Source: Bacillota bacterium (GTDB lineage Bacteria; Bacillota; Limnochordia; DTU087). Taken from it: a DNA stretch of 57,502 nucleotides. Both the position numbers and the translations under genes were made by a program. The notes under the pieces were generated by a model. It was not told where the DNA came from. It saw only the letters and a program-made list of their open reading frames with translations, and did no database searches. Location of the stretch: NCBI GenBank assembly GCA_012519025.1, contig JAAYQZ010000013.1, positions 1 through 57,502 on the forward strand, in the 5' to 3' direction. This document shows positions 16,740 through 25,598 of this stretch, one piece after another. Numbering within the stretch: the first letter of the stretch is position 1; the number at the start of each line of letters is the position of its first letter.

Positions 16740-19454
16740 CTAAGCCATCAAAAACCCTGCAAGATACCGCAGGAATTGCTCCAGTTTCTCCTCCCACACC
16801 TGCACGAACGGCAGTGCATCCAACACCCAAAAAGGTTTGGAACGATAGCCGAAAATCTTGCACTGCTTTCCGCGAATTTTCACTGTGATGGCCCCCAACT
16901 CATCGGTGCGCCAGGGCGAACAGCCCACAACCTCCAGAGCATGTAAGTACTCTTCAGTCGGGTGTCCAAAGGGATTTGACCCCACTGATATTACTGCTTC
17001 TTTAGGGGAGACCTTGCTTAAGAAAGGGTAAGACAATGCCTGACGGGAACCATGATGAGGAACCTTTAGCAAATCCGCCTTTAAAGTAAAGTCGCGCCCA
17101 TCAACCACCTGTTCATCCCACTGTAGAAGATCCTCTTGCGCCAATCTGTCAACATCGCCGGTGAGAAGAACCGAGTAATATGGGGTCACAAGCTTAAGCA
17201 CTATAGAGTTGTTGTTTTGGTCAAGCACTTTTTCGCTTACTGTGGTACCGGCAAAACCGGTGGGATACAAAACCAACACTCTCATTTTGCGATCTAGATC
17301 AAAATAGTGCCCCCTTCTGAACACCTTACGCTCGGCCTCCATATCTGTTAGGCTGTTTTGTAGAGCTGCTTTGTATTCTAAGCTTGCGAACCCAGCGTCA
17401 AATAATCCATTATCCCCCAATAAATCCACGGGCATTGCACGTAAAACGGCACCTAGGCCATGAGTGTGATCATTATGCATGTGTGTGGCGATGACTGCAT
17501 CAAGTTTCTTGATTCCCCTGGCTTCCAAATAAGGTAAAAGGATGTTTTCACCGACGTCAAATCTGCCCTCTTTTTTTGGAGGAAAGCCACCCCCATCCAC
17601 AAGCATGGTGCGGCGAGAAGGTGTTTTAATAAAAATAGCATCACCTTGCCCGACATCTAAAAAAACAATCTCCAGGGGCCGCCAAAAAGGCGCTAAAACC
17701 GGATAATAAACTGTAATTAAAGCTACTGCCGCAAAGACACCCCAGTGCGTTTTGCGGCCCTTACCAAAACCCGCATTCCTAGATGCAAGCCACCCATAAA
17801 ATATTTTTCGTTTGAGGTGTCGCCCCAACAGAACCAATACTGCATAATAAACGATCCACAAGATCGGCCGTCCCGGTGAAATCTTGACATGGATCCACGG
17901 CCAAGCGGAACAAGTCTTGACAATCCCCATTAATATGCCCAAGACTGTGCGAACCAAAGGGGCCAAGATCACACTTAGAGGATACCACAGCCCCAAAACA
18001 CTAGCAAAAAATGCAAACGGAACTATAATACCCGCCAAAGGTATGGTGATGATGCTTAGCAAAATGCCGATCCATGGAAATCCATGGAAATAATTTACCA
18101 ATAGGGGAAAAAGTGCTAACTGGGCTGAACACGAGACAATGACCAGCTCGCAAACGCGTTTCCCAAAATCGGCAAAATAATCAAGAAAGCCATTTGAGAG
18201 ATGTGTAAACAAACAGGTTTTGATGATGGGGGCCAAATACAAAAGGCCTAAAAGCGCCCCATATGACAGTTGAAAACTAGTGTCAAAAAGCAAGCTCGGG
18301 TTGAAGCAAAGCTGGATCAAGGCAGCCCATCCCGTTAAAACAAATCGATTTTGGTCCCGCCCTAGACCAACAGCAACAAAATGTAGGGTTAAAACCACTG
18401 CCGCCCGGGTCACCGGCATCCCCAGCCCCGCAACCAAAGCATAGGCCCAAACCCCCAGTGAGGCAAGCAGACCCTTTACAAAGACACTAAATGGCAATTT
18501 TCCGGCAAGCATCCATACAATGCCGGCGATAAAACTTACATGCAGGCCAGAAACTGACAGCAAATGGGCCTGTCCCGTGATGCTGAATGCCGTTTCCGTC
18601 TCTTTTGACAGAAGGCTTTTATCACCAACCACCATGGCACTAAATAAGCCCAAAACTTCCGTAGGTAAAAGCCCGTAACATACACGTACCAAACGCCGGC
18701 GACAGGCATCTGCTTTAGACAACAAGCCAAACCGCAGCTTAGACAAGATGTTTTCTGCTGCTGACCCTTTGAACTCCTGGCAGTTGAAGTTTATCAGACC
18801 GGCGTTGCCTTGAATGTAGGCTTGGATTCCTATTCCACGCCGCCGCAAATAATTGCCATAGTCAAACTGCCCTGGGTTGCCTGCCTTTTGGGGAAAATAG
18901 AACGCTCCCTCCGCTTTTACCCACTGACCGGGCTCAAAGAGGCTTAGTTGTTCATCAGAATGGAAAACCTGAGTGATTTGCGCTTTCCCCTTACCGGGTA
19001 TAAAACCTGTCGGTGATATAATACCTTCAATTTCCAAAACCAAGGAACGCTTGAATTCAACTACCGGTGTAATATCTCTAATCCTTCCCACTACTTCGAT
19101 GTCACCAGGTAGTTCTGTTAACCACTGATGATCGGACTCCACACCATACCAATAGACACTAAAACCAGTAGCACCCAACAAAATCAGTAACAATGCCAAA
19201 TAGGGCCAGCCGGCTTTGGCGTGTGTGCGCCATAAGCAAACAAACATCCAGATACAGGCAGCTGTCCAAGCCAAATAGGGTGGAGATCGCAAAACCCTAC
19301 TGAGCCATATTCCCAGACTGAAAAATATGAGAACTCGCCAAATAAAAGCAGTGCTATTCCAACTTATCTGACCGGGCCTTAAGAACCCGGATGCTTTCAC
19401 CGCGGCCTGATGGAAAATTCGTCTCGGCTGCAGTCTATAGTAATCAATCTTCAT
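16740..19454 (-). CDS. comEC: DNA internalization competence protein ComEC/Rec2
   Basis: Membrane channel for single-stranded DNA uptake in natural transformation. 904 aa, somewhat longer than the usual 750-800. N-terminal hydrophobic helices and the OB-like DUF4131 region (DIEVVGRIRDITPVVE) come first. The Competence domain with multiple membrane helices follows (about residues 270-560; ITGQAHLLSVSGLHVSFIAGI is its signature). The C-terminal metallo-beta-lactamase domain has FLDVGQGDAIFIKTPSR and the metal motif THMHNDH near residue 660. Start ATG 19454 overlaps the comEA end by 11 bases. All domains look intact. Confidence 0.96.
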   Translation of the reverse strand: MKIDYYRLQPRRIFHQAAVKASGFLRPGQISWNSTAFIWRVLIFFSLGIWLSRVLRSPPYLAWTAACIWMFVCLWRTHAKAGWPYLALLLILLGATGFSVYWYGVESDHQWLTELPGDIEVVGRIRDITPVVEFKRSLVLEIEGIISPTGFIPGKGKAQITQVFHSDEQLSLFEPGQWVKAEGAFYFPQKAGNPGQFDYGNYLRRRGIGIQAYIQGNAGLINFNCQEFKGSAAENILSKLRFGLLSKADACRRRLVRVCYGLLPTEVLGLFSAMVVGDKSLLSKETETAFSITGQAHLLSVSGLHVSFIAGIVWMLAGKLPFSVFVKGLLASLGVWAYALVAGLGMPVTRAAVVLTLHFVAVGLGRDQNRFVLTGWAALIQLCFNPSLLFDTSFQLSYGALLGLLYLAPIIKTCLFTHLSNGFLDYFADFGKRVCELVIVSCSAQLALFPLLVNYFHGFPWIGILLSIITIPLAGIIVPFAFFASVLGLWYPLSVILAPLVRTVLGILMGIVKTCSAWPWIHVKISPGRPILWIVYYAVLVLLGRHLKRKIFYGWLASRNAGFGKGRKTHWGVFAAVALITVYYPVLAPFWRPLEIVFLDVGQGDAIFIKTPSRRTMLVDGGGFPPKKEGRFDVGENILLPYLEARGIKKLDAVIATHMHNDHTHGLGAVLRAMPVDLLGDNGLFDAGFASLEYKAALQNSLTDMEAERKVFRRGHYFDLDRKMRVLVLYPTGFAGTTVSEKVLDQNNNSIVLKLVTPYYSVLLTGDVDRLAQEDLLQWDEQVVDGRDFTLKADLLKVPHHGSRQALSYPFLSKVSPKEAVISVGSNPFGHPTEEYLHALEVVGCSPWRTDELGAITVKIRGKQCKIFGYRSKPFWVLDALPFVQVWEEKLEQFLRYLAGFLMA

Positions 19455-19902
19455 CTTTGACAGTTACATAAGGCAGCATGCGCTCCAATGTGATCTTCCC
19501 AATGCCCTTGATTTCCAAAAGCTGCCGACCATCCAAAAAAAGACCTTTCTCTGTGCGATATGTAATAATCCGCTCTGCTAAAACAGGCCCGACACCCGGC
19601 AGCTGAGTAAGCTCTTGGGAAGAAGCGGTGTTGATGTTCACCGTATTTGCCAGCTTTGTCGAGTCGTCTTTGAGATTTTGGATTTCCGCCCCTGCCTGCA
19701 TCTTCCCGGAGGTTGAAGTTGAGTCGTCATCAGGTGTTTCACTTAACGCACTAGAGTTTGCTTCAGCCCAAACTGCCGGATCTACCTCTAATGTAAGCCC
19801 ATTTTCTCGATACATCAGCCTAAATCCACCGCCCAAGACCAGCAAACAAGCTATCACTAGAATGAAAATCCGTTCCTCTTTGTTCAATTTGGTTAACGGC
19901 AC
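19444..19902 (-). CDS. comEA: Competence protein ComEA (helix-hairpin-helix DNA receptor)
   Basis: Membrane-anchored double-stranded DNA receptor for uptake. 152 aa: a transmembrane segment at about residues 12-30 (IFILVIACLLVLGGGF), a low-complexity linker rich in Ser/Asp/Thr, then the ComEA helix-hairpin-helix domain (NINTASSQELTQLPGVGPVLAERIITYR ... LLEIKGIGKITLERM, written here in parts). The SLBB domain found in some clostridial ComEA is absent, as in short forms. comEC overlaps its 3' end. No comEB or comER lies beside it. Confidence 0.95.
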   Translation of the reverse strand: MPLTKLNKEERIFILVIACLLVLGGGFRLMYRENGLTLEVDPAVWAEANSSALSETPDDDSTSTSGKMQAGAEIQNLKDDSTKLANTVNINTASSQELTQLPGVGPVLAERIITYRTEKGLFLDGRQLLEIKGIGKITLERMLPYVTVKDED

Positions 19903-19993
19903 TGCAGCTGCCTCCTTTTGCTATATTAATCTTCTGGTTAAACATTACTTAACTATTCGTCACCCAAATCAACTGTCCTTTATTTTAGGACAC

Positions 19994-20022
19994 AAAAAAA
20001 GAGCCATCATGTGATGGCTCTT
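19994..20022 (-). terminator. Intrinsic terminator of leuS
   Basis: Minus strand stem AAGAGCCATC / GATGGCTCTT (10 bp, 4-base loop) followed by TTTTTTT. It lies 26 bases after the leuS stop and closes the leuS transcription unit before comEA. Confidence 0.92.
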
Positions 20023-20047
20023 AGCTTACCTCGGTGTTCACCATTTC

Positions 20048-22546
20048 TTATTTGACTACAAGGTTTACCAATCTATCAGGGACCACGATGGTCTTTACTA
20101 TGGTCTTCCCCTCTATATATTCCTGTACCCTTGGCTCATCTACTGCTGCCGCTTTCAGCGTTTCCTCACTGCTTCCCGCCGATACTTCCACTCTGCCCCT
20201 GACTCTTCCGTTAACTTGAATTACTACAGTCACGACATCGGCACGGGCGGCTTCCTCATCATATTTGGGCCACGGTTCCCCATGGATGCTTGTAGTATGT
20301 CCTAAACGATACCAAAGCTCTTCCGTCACATGGGGAACAAAGGGAGCCAATGCCAGAAGCAAAAGTTCAACTGCTTCCCGCACAACGGGCAGGCTCTGCC
20401 TAGATGCGGGCAGTTCTTTATATTGATACAAACCGTTAACCAGCTCCATAATGGCGCTGATGGCTGTATTAAAACTAAAGCGTTCATCGATATCTCTGGT
20501 GACCCTTTGCACGCTGCTGTGAACAATCCGTCTGAGTTCCCGTTCCCGGGATCCAAGCTCATCTGGTATGCGGGGAACCTCATCTTTAATCAGATCCACA
20601 TATTCTGCAACCAATCGCCATACCCGATTGATAAATCGATATGAACCCTCAACACCTTCATCGCTCCACTCAAGATCCCTCTCCGGTGGTGAAGCGAACA
20701 ATATGAACAATCTTGCTGTGTCTGCACCGTATTTTTGTGTAATCAGGTCAGGATCAACTACATTACCCCGGGATTTAGACATTTTGGCACCATCCCGCAG
20801 TACCATCCCCTGTGTCATTAAATTGTGAAACGGTATATCAGTATCAACAAGACCGAAATCAGCCAACACCATTTGAAAAAACCGGCAGTACATTAAGTGT
20901 AAAATGGCGTGCTCTATCCCACCCATATACTGTTCCACCGGCATCCACTTATTGGCCTTTTCTTTGCCAAATGGCAATTCCTCATTGTGGGGATCCGCGA
21001 ACCGCAAAAAGTACCACGAGGAATCTATGAATGTGTCCATGGTATCTGTTTCTCTACGACTGGGTGCGCCGCATTGTGGACAAATCGTGTCGACAAAAGG
21101 TTCATAATCAACTAACGGCGATTGACCGGTGGGACGAAATTCTATATCAGTTGTCGGCAAAAGCACCGGCAGGTCTTCTTCAGGCACCGGAACAGTGCCG
21201 CATTTATCACAGTAGACAATGGGGATTGGTGTCCCCCAGTATCTTTGTCTGGAAATCAACCAATCTCGCAGGCGGTAGTTCGTCATGGTGCCGCCCTTAC
21301 CCAGATCCTCCAAATCCTTTGCAATCTGTTCCCGGGCCGCCTCACTGGTCAGCTTCGTATAATCACCGGAATTGATTAAAACCCCGTCTTCCACATAGGC
21401 CACAGATAATTCCTCATCTTCTGAGGTCAGCTCCGAGCCATCTTGCTCTGCCGGATCAATCACCCGACGAATTTCTAAGCCGTGCTGTTTAGCAAATTCA
21501 AAGTCTCGCTCATCATGGGCAGGAACACCCATTACTGCCCCTGTACCATATCCGCCAACAACATAATTGCCAATCAGAATGGGAATGCGGTGTCCATTTA
21601 AGGGATGGAGCGCCCAACTGCCGGTAAACATACCCTTTTTTTCTGCATCTTCTGCGGTGCGTGCCAGTTCATCCTCAGCCAATACTTCCTTAACAAATGC
21701 CCTTAAATCGGAGCTGTTTTCTTTGTCCGAAATAAGTTTATCCACGAGCTTATGTTCAGGTGCCACCACAATATAAGTTACACCATATAAAGTGTCAGCT
21801 CGCGTTGTAAAAACCGATAAAGACTCATCCATACCGTCTATTTGAAAGGCAATTTCCGCCCCTTCACTGCGGCCGATCCAATTGGCCTGCATCGCCTTGA
21901 CTTTGTCAGGCCAACCATCCAACTTGTCAAGCTCATCAAGGAGCCTGTCGGCATATTCAGTGATCTTGAAAAACCACTGCTCTAAATCCGTGCGCTCGAC
22001 CGTGCTATCACACCGTTCACAGGCACCGGCCACAACTTGCTCATTGGCAAGGACTGTTTGGCAGGACGGACACCAATTTACTGCCGCTTTTTCCCTATAT
22101 GCCAATCCGTTCTTGTATAAAAGCAGGAACAGCCACTGAGTCCACCGGTAATAAGAGGGATCACAAGTAGCATACTCCCGATCCCAATCATAACTAAAAC
22201 CCAATCGTTGAAGTTCTTTGCGCATGTAGTCAATATTTTCCCAAGTCCACTGATGGGGATGGATATTGCGTTGAATCGCGGCATTTTCTGCCGGGAGACC
22301 AAAAGCGTCCCAGCCCATGGGATGCAGCACATTGTAGCCCTGCATGCGCTTAAATCGGGCTATAACATCGCCGATGGAGTAAACCCGTACATGCCCCATG
22401 TGTAAGCGCCCGGAAGGATAAGGAAACATTTCTAAACAGTAATAGCGGGGGCGCTCATCTTCATCTTTAGCCTCGTGCAGCCCGCTCTCTTCCCAGCGCT
22501 GTTGCCAGCGTTTTTCTATTTCATGGAAATTATACTTGACATCCAT
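20048..22546 (-). CDS. leuS: Leucine--tRNA ligase
   Basis: Class Ia aminoacyl-tRNA synthetase charging tRNA-Leu; 832 aa, as in other bacterial-type LeuRS. HIGH-type motif PYPSGRLHMGHVRVYSIGD near residue 42-60. The CP1 editing domain has the T-rich site (FTTRADTLYGVTYIV) and the conserved Asp loop (GVPAHDERDFEFA). KMSKS appears as GAKMSKSRGNVVDPD near residue 585. Anticodon-binding and C-terminal domains (TVVIQVNGRVRGR) follow. Start ATG 22546 with AAAGGGGG upstream. Controlled by a leucine T-box leader; terminated 26 bases after the stop. Confidence 0.99.
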   Translation of the reverse strand: MDVKYNFHEIEKRWQQRWEESGLHEAKDEDERPRYYCLEMFPYPSGRLHMGHVRVYSIGDVIARFKRMQGYNVLHPMGWDAFGLPAENAAIQRNIHPHQWTWENIDYMRKELQRLGFSYDWDREYATCDPSYYRWTQWLFLLLYKNGLAYREKAAVNWCPSCQTVLANEQVVAGACERCDSTVERTDLEQWFFKITEYADRLLDELDKLDGWPDKVKAMQANWIGRSEGAEIAFQIDGMDESLSVFTTRADTLYGVTYIVVAPEHKLVDKLISDKENSSDLRAFVKEVLAEDELARTAEDAEKKGMFTGSWALHPLNGHRIPILIGNYVVGGYGTGAVMGVPAHDERDFEFAKQHGLEIRRVIDPAEQDGSELTSEDEELSVAYVEDGVLINSGDYTKLTSEAAREQIAKDLEDLGKGGTMTNYRLRDWLISRQRYWGTPIPIVYCDKCGTVPVPEEDLPVLLPTTDIEFRPTGQSPLVDYEPFVDTICPQCGAPSRRETDTMDTFIDSSWYFLRFADPHNEELPFGKEKANKWMPVEQYMGGIEHAILHLMYCRFFQMVLADFGLVDTDIPFHNLMTQGMVLRDGAKMSKSRGNVVDPDLITQKYGADTARLFILFASPPERDLEWSDEGVEGSYRFINRVWRLVAEYVDLIKDEVPRIPDELGSRERELRRIVHSSVQRVTRDIDERFSFNTAISAIMELVNGLYQYKELPASRQSLPVVREAVELLLLALAPFVPHVTEELWYRLGHTTSIHGEPWPKYDEEAARADVVTVVIQVNGRVRGRVEVSAGSSEETLKAAAVDEPRVQEYIEGKTIVKTIVVPDRLVNLVVK

Positions 22547-22576
22547 TAGCTATACCCCCTTTATAAATAATAGATC

Positions 22577-22603
22577 AAAAAAACCCATCCCCTTAAGGGA
22601 CGG
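22577..22603 (-). terminator. T-box-regulated transcription terminator of leuS
   Basis: Minus strand CCGTCCC, loop TTAAG, GGGATGG (one G-U pair), then a run of seven T. The 5' arm CCCTT can instead pair with the AAGGG just before the T-box sequence to form the antiterminator, the classic alternative fold. Confidence 0.92.
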
Positions 22604-22836
22604 ATCAATTCACCCGCGTTACCACCCTTGTTGGTGTCCTTTAGCTAAACACAGCAAAGGCGCACCCCCTCTTGCGGCAATTTAACGGTTGCCATCCGAG
22701 ATCAGCTACATTGTTTTCACTGATCCATCTTTCAGGGCGAGTTCAACAAATTCAGTACCGATTTTCACCGGCTCACTAAAGCCAAATTGTCTACTACTCC
22801 CTGTCATCGATATTATTGAGATCTTGCTTTTTGCAC
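22577..22836 (-). promoter_or_regulatory. Leucine T-box riboswitch (leuS leader)
   Basis: Transcribed leader between the leuS promoter and gene, sensing uncharged tRNA-Leu. Stem I opens with CAGGGAGTAGTAGACA (containing AGTA) and closes with CGCCCTG. In the 3' side of the specifier loop GAA is followed by CTC (22741-22739), a leucine codon, as in other leucine T-boxes. The T-box sequence AAGGGTGGTAACGCGGG lies at 22629-22613; its TGGT would pair with the ACCA end of tRNA-Leu. The terminator follows. This element occupies most of the 395-base gap between leuS and spoVAC. Confidence 0.95.
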
Positions 22837-22842
22837 ACAATT

Positions 22843-22871
22843 ATTATACGCAAAATTATACTGAAGATCAA
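22843..22871 (-). promoter_or_regulatory. Sigma-A promoter of the leuS T-box leader
   Basis: Minus strand -35 TTGATC (22871-22866), spacer 17, perfect -10 TATAAT (22848-22843), placing the transcript start around 22836, just before T-box stem I. Confidence 0.85.
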
Positions 22872-22874
22872 CCT

Positions 22875-22904
22875 GTATAAACTCCCGGTCGGCTACCAAT
22901 AATA
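22875..22904 (+). promoter_or_regulatory. Possible sigma-G promoter of spoVAC-AD-AE
   Basis: GTATA (22875-22879), 18-base spacer, AATAATA (22898-22904). This fits the forespore sigma-G pattern (GHATR, 17-18, cATWHTA) except for the first -10 base. It ends 37 bases before spoVAC. Inference supported by the known sigma-G control of spoVA; it overlaps the -35 side of the divergent leuS promoter. Confidence 0.35.
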
Positions 22905-22941
22905 AATCAGGCATCATTCCCCGCGGAAAGGAGGTCCCTAT

Positions 22942-23403
22942 ATGGAAAAATCCGCCTACGAAGAACGCAGTCGATATCAACAAATGGTTACAGCCCGCAC
23001 TCCCAAACCCAAATATGCCAAAAATATCGCTTTAGCATACTTGGTGGGTGGGGCTATCTGCACTCTCGCACAGGCTGTATTTAATGCTTTCAGCGGTATG
23101 TCACTTACAAAATTAGAGGTATCTGCCGCCACTTTGGCAACTATTATCGCCCTTGGTGCCGTTGTTACCGGCCTTGGCGTGTACGATTGCTTGGCAGAAC
23201 GAGGTGGTATGGGAGCGGCTGTACCCATTTCAGGATTTTCCAATACAATTACTGCTGCAGCTATGGATTTCAAGCGGGAAGGATATTTGTTGGGCATGGG
23301 AGCAAAAATGTTCGTCATCGCCGGACCTGTCATAGTTTATGGTCTTGTCGGCGGGTTTGTTGTGACCCTCATCCGCCTCGCCTTTGCAGGAATATCTGGT
23401 TGA
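22942..23403 (+). CDS. spoVAC: Stage V sporulation protein AC
   Basis: Membrane component of the SpoVA channel that imports dipicolinic acid into the forespore and releases it at germination; SpoVAC of Bacillus acts as a mechanosensitive channel. 153 aa: a basic N-terminus (YQQMVTARTPKPKYAKNIALAYLVGG, in the family style), about four membrane helices, and conserved DCLAERGGMGAAVPISGFSNTITAAAMDFKREG. GGAAAGGAGG lies 7 bases upstream of ATG 22942. First gene of a three-gene unit with spoVAD and spoVAE, 13 bases before spoVAD. Confidence 0.97.
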   Translation: MEKSAYEERSRYQQMVTARTPKPKYAKNIALAYLVGGAICTLAQAVFNAFSGMSLTKLEVSAATLATIIALGAVVTGLGVYDCLAERGGMGAAVPISGFSNTITAAAMDFKREGYLLGMGAKMFVIAGPVIVYGLVGGFVVTLIRLAFAGISG

Positions 23404-23416
23404 TAGGAGGCAGCCC

Positions 23417-24427
23417 ATGGCACAAAAACGAATGGGAGCCCAGACTATAGTTTTTGGCAAACCGCCAAAAATCATCGCTAGTGCTACTTTAGCCGGGCCT
23501 AAAGAACGAGACGGTAATTTTGGCGATTACATCGATACAATTGTGGACGAACCGATGATGCAGGAAGCTACTGCAGAAAAAGCTGAAAGGAAAATGCTTT
23601 ACCAAGTCATCCAAGAATCACTGGCAAAAACCGCCCTACAGGAGTCTGATATCAATTATTACATCGGGGGTGATCTATTAAACCAGATCATCTCCTCAAG
23701 CTATTGTGCTCGAGATCTTGGTATTCCCTTTATAGGCATATACGGTGCTTGTTCCAGCATGGTAGAAGGACTCGGCCTCGGTGCTGTGATGGTTGACGGA
23801 GATTTTGCAGACAATGTGTTGATTGCCACATCGAGCCACTATCATGCCAGTGAGAGACAATTTCGCTACCCCATTGAGCTCAACATCCAACACAAGCAAA
23901 CCAGCCAGTGGACGGTCTCCGGTGCGGCGGCGGGCATTTTAACTCACCAGGGTGAAGGACCGAAAATCACCCATATAACCTTTGGAAAAGTAGTTGACCT
24001 TGGTGTCAAACAGCCGGATCTTTTGGGGGCAGCCATGGCACCGGCGGCTTCCGACACTCTGTGCCAACACTTTGCAGATACCAATACTACCCCGGGAGAT
24101 TACGATTTAATTCTAACCGGTGATCTGGGCAGCATGGGTCAACAGCTTTTCGTGGATCTAGTAAAAGAGGCCGGCTACACACTGGGAACTAAGCATAAAG
24201 ACACAGGTGCCGACTTTTACAAACCCCACCAAAGAGCAGGCGCGGGCGGCAGCGGTTGTGCCTGTATAGCCTTGGGCATTATGGGTTATGTCATCAAGGA
24301 AATGTATCAGGGCAAGTATCATAAAATACTAGCTTTAGCCACAGGTGCGCTGTTTAGTCCGCTGAGTTACCAGCAAGGAGATTCGATCAGCGGCATTGCC
24401 CACGGGGTGGTAATCGACAACACATAG
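23417..24427 (+). CDS. spoVAD: Stage V sporulation protein AD
   Basis: Soluble/peripheral SpoVA subunit with a thiolase-like fold that binds Ca-dipicolinate. 336 aa from ATG 23417, preceded by ATAGGAGGCAGCCC; a longer frame from 23384 lies in spoVAC and lacks support. Recognisable features: QTIVFGKPPKIIASATLAGPKE at the start (near 5-25), IGIYGACSSMVEGL in the middle (the thiolase nucleophile region), HYHASERQFRYPIE, and GAGGSGCACIALG near the end. Ten bases before spoVAE. Confidence 0.97.
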   Translation: MAQKRMGAQTIVFGKPPKIIASATLAGPKERDGNFGDYIDTIVDEPMMQEATAEKAERKMLYQVIQESLAKTALQESDINYYIGGDLLNQIISSSYCARDLGIPFIGIYGACSSMVEGLGLGAVMVDGDFADNVLIATSSHYHASERQFRYPIELNIQHKQTSQWTVSGAAAGILTHQGEGPKITHITFGKVVDLGVKQPDLLGAAMAPAASDTLCQHFADTNTTPGDYDLILTGDLGSMGQQLFVDLVKEAGYTLGTKHKDTGADFYKPHQRAGAGGSGCACIALGIMGYVIKEMYQGKYHKILALATGALFSPLSYQQGDSISGIAHGVVIDNT

Positions 24428-24437
24428 GAGGGCGGCC

Positions 24438-24788
24438 GTGGACTACGTAAAAGCATTTTTGGTAGGAGGCGGTATTTGTGCAGTCTGCCAAATCATCTAT
24501 GACAACACCAAATTGACATCAGCTCATATTCTGGTGGGGCTTGCGGTGTTGGGAGCAGTGCTTGGAGGTATCGGCATCTATGAACCATTTGTGGAATGGG
24601 CCGGTGCGGGTGCGCTGATTCCCGTCAGTGGTTTCGGCAATTCCATCGTTGCAGGTATGCTTCTTGAGGTCAAGCGTTTGGGATGGCTTGGGTTGTTTAC
24701 CGGAGCCTTTGAGGTCACCGGGTTGGGGCTTGCCAGCGCCATCATCTTTGCTTCAGGCGTTGCACTGCTGTTTGATCCAAAGCATTAA
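24438..24788 (+). CDS. spoVAE: Stage V sporulation protein AE (SpoVAEb type)
   Basis: Small membrane subunit of the SpoVA channel, 116 aa, start GTG 24438 with AGGAGG 7 bases upstream. Four membrane helices are likely; the family signature GAGALIPVSGFGNSIVAGML lies near residue 55-75. It is homologous in layout to SpoVAC (GxGxxxPxSGFxN shared). Last gene of the unit; convergent with the methyltransferase, with only 18 bases between and no obvious terminator. spoVAA, AB, AEa and AF are absent here, as in many clostridia with the minimal C-D-E set. Confidence 0.95.
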   Translation: MDYVKAFLVGGGICAVCQIIYDNTKLTSAHILVGLAVLGAVLGGIGIYEPFVEWAGAGALIPVSGFGNSIVAGMLLEVKRLGWLGLFTGAFEVTGLGLASAIIFASGVALLFDPKH

Positions 24789-24806
24789 TCTATGTGATCG
24801 ATAGGC

Positions 24807-25598
24807 TCAGTAAGCAGGTTTTGTGCAGACAAAAGTTACGCGCTCTGTTTTAGCACCGGGCACCTCATAGGTGAGATCGCCATAGGAACCAAGCAATTCA
24901 AGTTCCGCTTGACTGAGCAGTTTTTTAATAGTTGCCTGGGAAAGTCCAAGCTGTGTGTGAGTTTCCATCACCTTGCTGTAGGAATTGGTTGTGGGGCTCT
25001 TCTGTATGAAAAACGTAAGATCCATACGGCAAATACCGCTGCTTGGATCATAGTCATTTTCCCAAATATAGGCAAAATCCTCTTGATCTTCTGCATACGT
25101 ATAATCACCATACACTTCAGCTAGCTTATATGGGGTATTGACATCAAAGATAAACACGCCACCGGGTTTAAGCACATCAATTACCCGCCTGAAAGTGTCC
25201 AGCCAATGGGCACTATCCAGTAAATAGTTTAGGCTATCACACAAGCAAAGAACCACATCATATTCATCGGGTAGTGTGAATGTACGCATATCCTGCAGGA
25301 GAAACTGCACCCTCTTACCGCGGCTCCGAGCTTTGGCTTCGGCCACTGCAAGCATAGCTTCAGAAATATCAACTGCCGTGACTTTAAAACCTTGGCCTGC
25401 TAATCTGTATGCAAACTCCCCGGTCCCGCACGCCAGATCCAACACTCTGCAAGATGGAGAACTGATGCCTTCGCTTTTGACTTTTTCAACTAAATCAAGA
25501 ACATAGGCATACCATTGGTCGTAGTCGACCTCATTCATAAGTCGGTCGTAAAACCCGGCCAAGACTTCATAAGATACCAGGTTCAAGTATTCTCCCAC
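24807..25598 (-). CDS. Class I SAM-dependent methyltransferase (YqeM-like)
   Basis: 263 aa Rossmann-fold methyltransferase. Motif I is VLDLACGTGEFAYRLAGQG near residue 52-70, then VTAVDISEAMLAVAE, and DVVLCLCDSLNYLLD with LKPGGVFIFDVNTP. Substrate unknown. Its position directly after rsfS matches Bacillus yqeM in the yqe operon. Start GTG 25598 overlaps the rsfS stop by 16 bases, so translation is probably coupled. The family has been loosely linked to small-molecule methylation but has no firm assignment. Confidence 0.88.
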   Translation of the reverse strand: MGEYLNLVSYEVLAGFYDRLMNEVDYDQWYAYVLDLVEKVKSEGISSPSCRVLDLACGTGEFAYRLAGQGFKVTAVDISEAMLAVAEAKARSRGKRVQFLLQDMRTFTLPDEYDVVLCLCDSLNYLLDSAHWLDTFRRVIDVLKPGGVFIFDVNTPYKLAEVYGDYTYAEDQEDFAYIWENDYDPSSGICRMDLTFFIQKSPTTNSYSKVMETHTQLGLSQATIKKLLSQAELELLGSYGDLTYEVPGAKTERVTFVCTKPAY

